A DNA stretch of 34,107 nucleotides from an uncultured Saprospiraceae bacterium. Lineage in GTDB: Bacteria; Bacteroidota; Bacteroidia; Chitinophagales; Saprospiraceae. Both the position numbers and the translations under genes were made by a program. The notes beneath the pieces are model-generated. The model was not told where the DNA came from, ran no database searches, and saw only the letters and a program-made list of their open reading frames with translations. Position 1 is the first letter of the stretch, and the number at the start of each line of letters is the position of its first letter. The stretch is taken from the NCBI GenBank assembly GCA_937125475.1, contig CAKZLL010000042.1, positions 1 through 34,107 of the forward strand. The letters are read 5' to 3'. Below are positions 31,436 through 34,107 of this stretch, piece by piece.

Positions 31436-32767
31436 ATGAAATTGTGGCAGAAGGATTTTCAGATAGAAAAAACGATTGAAAACTTTACAGTTGGACAAGA
31501 TAGAGCATTAGATTTATGGCTCGCCAAATATGATATTCAAGGTTCATTAGCTCATATTAAAATGCTGGAAAGTATTGGGTTATTGACGAAAGAAGAATTG
31601 ATTGCTTTGGAAAAAACGTTGAAAATTATTTATCAAACGGCTAAAAATAAGACGTTTATCATTGAGGAAGGTATGGAAGATGTGCATTCTCAAGTGGAAT
31701 ATATGCTCACCAAAACATTGGGTGATATTGGTAAAAAAATTCATAGTGGACGTTCTCGAAATGATCAAGTCTTAGTTGATTTGCGTTTGTTTATTCGAGC
31801 TGAAATTAGAGAAATTACTAGTTTGACCAAAGCTTTATTTGATACATTAATTCAATTGAGTGAAACGCACAAGGACAAACTAATGCCTGGTTATACGCAT
31901 ACTCAAATTGCGATGGTTTCCTCTTTTGGATTGTGGTTTGGTGCATATGCGGAGAGTTTGGTGGACGATTTGACGCTTTTGCAGTCCGTTTATAAGATTA
32001 ATAATCAAAATCCGTTAGGTTCTGCGGCTGGTTTCGGTAGTTCTTTTCCTTTGAATAGGACTTTAACAACGGAACTTTTGGGTTTTGATAATTTGAATTA
32101 TAATGTCATTCATGCACAATTAGGACGTGGCAAAACAGAGCGTTTTTTGAGTTATGCAATGGCTTCTGTCGCTTCTACTTTGGGAAAATTAGCGGCTGAT
32201 GTATGTTTGTATATTAATCAAAATTTCGGTTTTATTGCTTTTCCGAATGAATTGACAACAGGATCGAGCATTATGCCACACAAGAAAAATCCTGATGTTT
32301 TCGAACTTATTCGAGCGCGTTGTAATCAATTACAGGCTTTACCAAATGAAATTTCTTTATTAACCACCAACTTAATTTCGGGTTATCATCGCGATTTTCA
32401 ATTAACGAAAGAAACACTTTTTCCAGCTATTGAAAATTTGAAATCGTGTTTGAAAATTACAGATTTCGCACTTAAAAATATCATTATCAAAACCGATATT
32501 TTGAATGATGATAAATATAATTATTTGTATAGTGTGGAAGAAGTCAATCGTTTGGTTCTGAGCGGTATTCCGTTTCGAGATGCTTACAAAATAGTGGGAG
32601 AAGCGATTGAAAAAGGCGATTTTAACCCAGAAACGGCCGTTAATCATACGCATGAAGGCAGTTTAGGTAATTTGTGCAATGACGAAATTAATGCTAAAAT
32701 GGAAAAGGTTTGGCAGGGTTTTAATTTTGAAAAAGTAGATAAAATAATCGAAGAATTATTAGCTTAA
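31436..32767 (+). CDS. argH: Argininosuccinate lyase
   Basis: A 443-residue enzyme of the fumarase/aspartase superfamily that splits argininosuccinate into arginine and fumarate, the last step of the pathway. It shows the substrate-binding MEDVHSQVEYMLTK, HSGRSRNDQVLVDLRLFIR, MPGYTHTQIAM, NPLGSAAGFGSSFPLNR and the superfamily signature with catalytic Ser in GSSIMPHKKNPDVFELIR. The length is normal. It is the last gene of the cluster and ends before a strong bidirectional terminator. Confidence 0.96.
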   Translation: MKLWQKDFQIEKTIENFTVGQDRALDLWLAKYDIQGSLAHIKMLESIGLLTKEELIALEKTLKIIYQTAKNKTFIIEEGMEDVHSQVEYMLTKTLGDIGKKIHSGRSRNDQVLVDLRLFIRAEIREITSLTKALFDTLIQLSETHKDKLMPGYTHTQIAMVSSFGLWFGAYAESLVDDLTLLQSVYKINNQNPLGSAAGFGSSFPLNRTLTTELLGFDNLNYNVIHAQLGRGKTERFLSYAMASVASTLGKLAADVCLYINQNFGFIAFPNELTTGSSIMPHKKNPDVFELIRARCNQLQALPNEISLLTTNLISGYHRDFQLTKETLFPAIENLKSCLKITDFALKNIIIKTDILNDDKYNYLYSVEEVNRLVLSGIPFRDAYKIVGEAIEKGDFNPETAVNHTHEGSLGNLCNDEINAKMEKVWQGFNFEKVDKIIEELLA

Positions 32768-32773
32768 TAATTG

Positions 32774-32817
32774 AAAAGCACGTTTCTAATTTTTTTAGAA
32801 ACGTGCTTTTTTTGTTT
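32774..32817. terminator. Bidirectional terminator between argH and the NADAR gene
   Basis: aaaagcacgtttcta (32774-32788) and tagaaacgtgctttt (32796-32810) form a perfect 15-bp stem with a 7-nt loop. The plus strand continues with T residues to 32813; the minus strand also has an A-flanked stem followed by T residues, serving both convergent genes. Confidence 0.88.
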
Positions 32818-33259
32818 AATTTCTTAATTCTTCACGAAGCTTTACGAGTAATATTCCGAGCATATTTTTGCCGCTCCCGTCTCCACCATCGCCCCAATAA
32901 CTATCATTTACAGTATGTTCAATAATTTTTTGATCGCCCGTTTGGAGCAATAACTCTTTCAATTCTGGATATTGAGTAAATTTTGCTTTGAGTGCATCAT
33001 ACATTATATTATCTTTTATTTTGTTCCAATTTTTTCTAATTGGAACACTTCTCATTCTACCCAGCTTTGCGGCTTTCATTGGGCTTTTAGCTTTCTGTAT
33101 TTTATATTCATGCTCCATTCCTACAAATTTCTGGGCTTGAAAATAATGCTCCGAAGTGGGCCAGGTTTTGCCTTTCAATTTGATAGGAAATAAAGCAAAG
33201 TTGGAAAATTCACCATATTTATCATTAACAGAATAGAATTTTATTGCTTGATTATTCAT
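32816..33259 (-). CDS. NADAR-domain protein (YbiA-like)
   Basis: A 147-residue protein of the NADAR/YbiA group. YbiA-type members are N-glycosidases acting on riboflavin-pathway intermediates, and other NADAR proteins act on ADP-ribose-related substrates. Typical motifs are FYSVNDKYGEFSNFALFPIKL, TWPTSEHYFQAQKF (the conserved Glu), APIRKNWNxIKDNIM-like KNWNKIKDNIMYDALKAKF, and the C-terminal WGDGGDGSGKNMLG. The length fits a single domain. The gene converges with argH. Its precise substrate cannot be read here. Confidence 0.85.
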   Translation of the reverse strand: MNNQAIKFYSVNDKYGEFSNFALFPIKLKGKTWPTSEHYFQAQKFVGMEHEYKIQKAKSPMKAAKLGRMRSVPIRKNWNKIKDNIMYDALKAKFTQYPELKELLLQTGDQKIIEHTVNDSYWGDGGDGSGKNMLGILLVKLREELRN

Positions 33260-33354
33260 CGTTTTATAGTTTAGTACTTATTACCTTTTTGCTTTTGTTT
33301 TAGTTCCATAAACGACGTATTAACAATAATTTCTACCCAATTTTTTACCTTTTT

Positions 33355-33876
33355 TTATTCTAAAGAATAATCCTTAACAAGAAGTTTTCCTTTTTCAAAA
33401 TTCAAAATAACCCGCTTGGATTTCACGCCTTGTTTTTTCCATTCAGTTGGAATTTGATAAGAATCATCATACAAGTCTTCATAAAAATTAAGGTAAATTT
33501 CATCTTTTTTATCTCCATCAAGATCATCAATCATCAATTGAGGAAAACAAGCAGAGGCTTTTTTAGTTAGTTTTTGTTTTGTTTCTGGATAAGGAAAATC
33601 AATTTGAGCAGTTGGGAAAGCCCAAGTTTTTTGATCCGAACTTGTTACTATTTTTAAATAATAATAAACGTGAGCTCCGCCATTACCAATAAATAATAAA
33701 GAATCTTTTTTTCCATCGCCATCTAAATCATAAAGATCAGAATAATCATAAGAACTATTGATTGTTTGTGTATATGGATTATAAATTTGAACATAATTTT
33801 CATCGAAAGGAATGGTTTGAGCATAACCAATTTCAAAAAACAAAAGAAGAAGGATGATTAAGTGTAATTGTTTCAT
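33355..33876 (-). CDS. Small exported protein with Asp-rich calcium-loop-like motifs
   Basis: A 173-residue protein with a signal peptide cleaved near residue 19 (GYAQ). Two Asp-rich loops, YDLDGDGKKDSLLF and DDLDGDKKDEIYLN, have the DxDxDGxxD pattern of calcium-binding or FG-GAP/EF-like loops, separated by a beta-rich part (NGGAHVYYYLKIV). No lipobox or sorting domain is visible. It resembles XAC2610-type or FG-GAP-like secreted proteins, but I cannot assign a family. The lipoprotein at 30681 has a similar loop. It is transcribed on the minus strand, 95 nt upstream of the NADAR gene. Confidence 0.72.
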   Translation of the reverse strand: MKQLHLIILLLLFFEIGYAQTIPFDENYVQIYNPYTQTINSSYDYSDLYDLDGDGKKDSLLFIGNGGAHVYYYLKIVTSSDQKTWAFPTAQIDFPYPETKQKLTKKASACFPQLMIDDLDGDKKDEIYLNFYEDLYDDSYQIPTEWKKQGVKSKRVILNFEKGKLLVKDYSLE

Positions 33877-34074
33877 TTTTATGTTTTTATCTTATACACC
33901 TATGATAAGATATTTTTATAAAAAACCAAACTAAAGCGGCTGCTATTATTCCTTCTACAATCTGTGTAAGTCTACTATTTTGAATATTTGCATCTTTGTA
34001 TTAAAAAATTACTTATCCTTTAGACTTTAACTAACAGTACTATAACTAATATAGTGTATCAAAATTTCATAAAA

Positions 34075-34095
34075 AATAGACTTGTATGGCGGTTA
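34075..34095 (+). repeat. Dispersed repeat, copy 4 (tagacttgtacggcggct family)
   Basis: aatagacttgtatggcggtt plus a final A differs from copies 1 and 3 by two C-to-T changes, and shares the following cttaa with copy 3. The right arm, if present, lies beyond the window. The preceding 33877-34074 stretch is AT-rich and holds no gene I can support. Confidence 0.75.
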
Positions 34096-34107
34096 CTTAA
34101 CAACTCG

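Noticed and set aside
33892-34003. A minus-strand open stretch that translates to a membrane-helix-like sequence (GIIAAALVWFFIKISY)
   Set aside because: It has no ATG, GTG or TTG start and is closed by a TAA upstream; it could be a relic but cannot be supported as a gene.
1-34107. CRISPR arrays, tRNA or rRNA genes, prophage or insertion sequence transposases
   Set aside because: I found no regularly spaced direct repeats with unique spacers, no cloverleaf with CCA-type acceptor, and no transposase or phage-like product in any supported frame.

Overview
The window is about 34 kb of AT-rich chromosomal DNA from a member of the Bacteroidota. The evidence is the arginine pathway with an N-acylornithine carbamoyltransferase (ArgF') and ArgE, a YpdA-type flavin reductase, a secreted protein with a PKD domain and a tail resembling a type IX secretion sorting domain, many short-lipobox lipoproteins, near absence of Shine-Dalgarno sites, and promoters of the Bacteroidota form TTG-N~20-TAnnTTTG. 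I cannot name the genus. No rRNA, tRNA, CRISPR array, transposase or phage gene is visible.

Layout. 1-2.5 kb: recX, prfA and nadD on the plus strand. 2.5-9 kb: a ypdA-like reductase (minus), a 5'-nucleotidase lipoprotein, a secreted alpha/beta-hydrolase-like protein whose nucleophile serine is replaced, a small heavy-metal-associated protein, and a secreted TPR protein (minus). 9-11.2 kb: purine nucleoside phosphorylase, a frameshifted and truncated ATP-grasp-like remnant, and a CbrC-family gene. 11.2-16.1 kb (minus): a TolC-like channel, a membrane fusion protein and an ABC exporter, probably one export system. 16.4-20.8 kb: a small membrane protein, a SnoaL-like lipoprotein, pcm with a TTG start, an MltA-like lytic transglycosylase, and an epimerase gene cut by one in-frame TGA. 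21-22.2 kb: aroA. 22.2-22.4 kb: a 178-bp element with 45-bp inverted repeats. 22.5-32.8 kb: a complete arginine cluster, proC-GNAT-argG-argC-argD-argF'-argB-argE-(lipoprotein)-argH. 32.8-33.9 kb: a NADAR-family gene and a small secreted protein, both minus.

The most interesting region is the leader of the arginine cluster. A good Bacteroidota promoter (22545-22575) is followed 25 nt later by a 32-codon reading frame (22600-22698) with six arginine codons in a 14-codon stretch, three Arg-Arg pairs in all. A hairpin with a U-tract (22833-22857) follows, 13 nt before the proC start. This is the architecture of amino-acid-controlled transcription attenuation and would make arginine supply control the whole cluster. 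I do not know of a described arginine-codon leader peptide for this cluster in Bacteroidota. The encoded pathway runs glutamate, N-acyl-glutamate (GNAT), ArgB, ArgC, ArgD, carbamoylation at the N-acylornithine level by ArgF', deacylation to citrulline by ArgE, then ArgG and ArgH. ArgF' has alanine at residue 90, the position that separates succinyl-specific (Pro) from acetyl-specific (Glu) enzymes.

Intergenic DNA also carries repeat families: a dispersed hairpin element containing tagacttgtacggcggct (four sites), GTGTCAGG-type short repeats (two sites) and several perfect hairpins.
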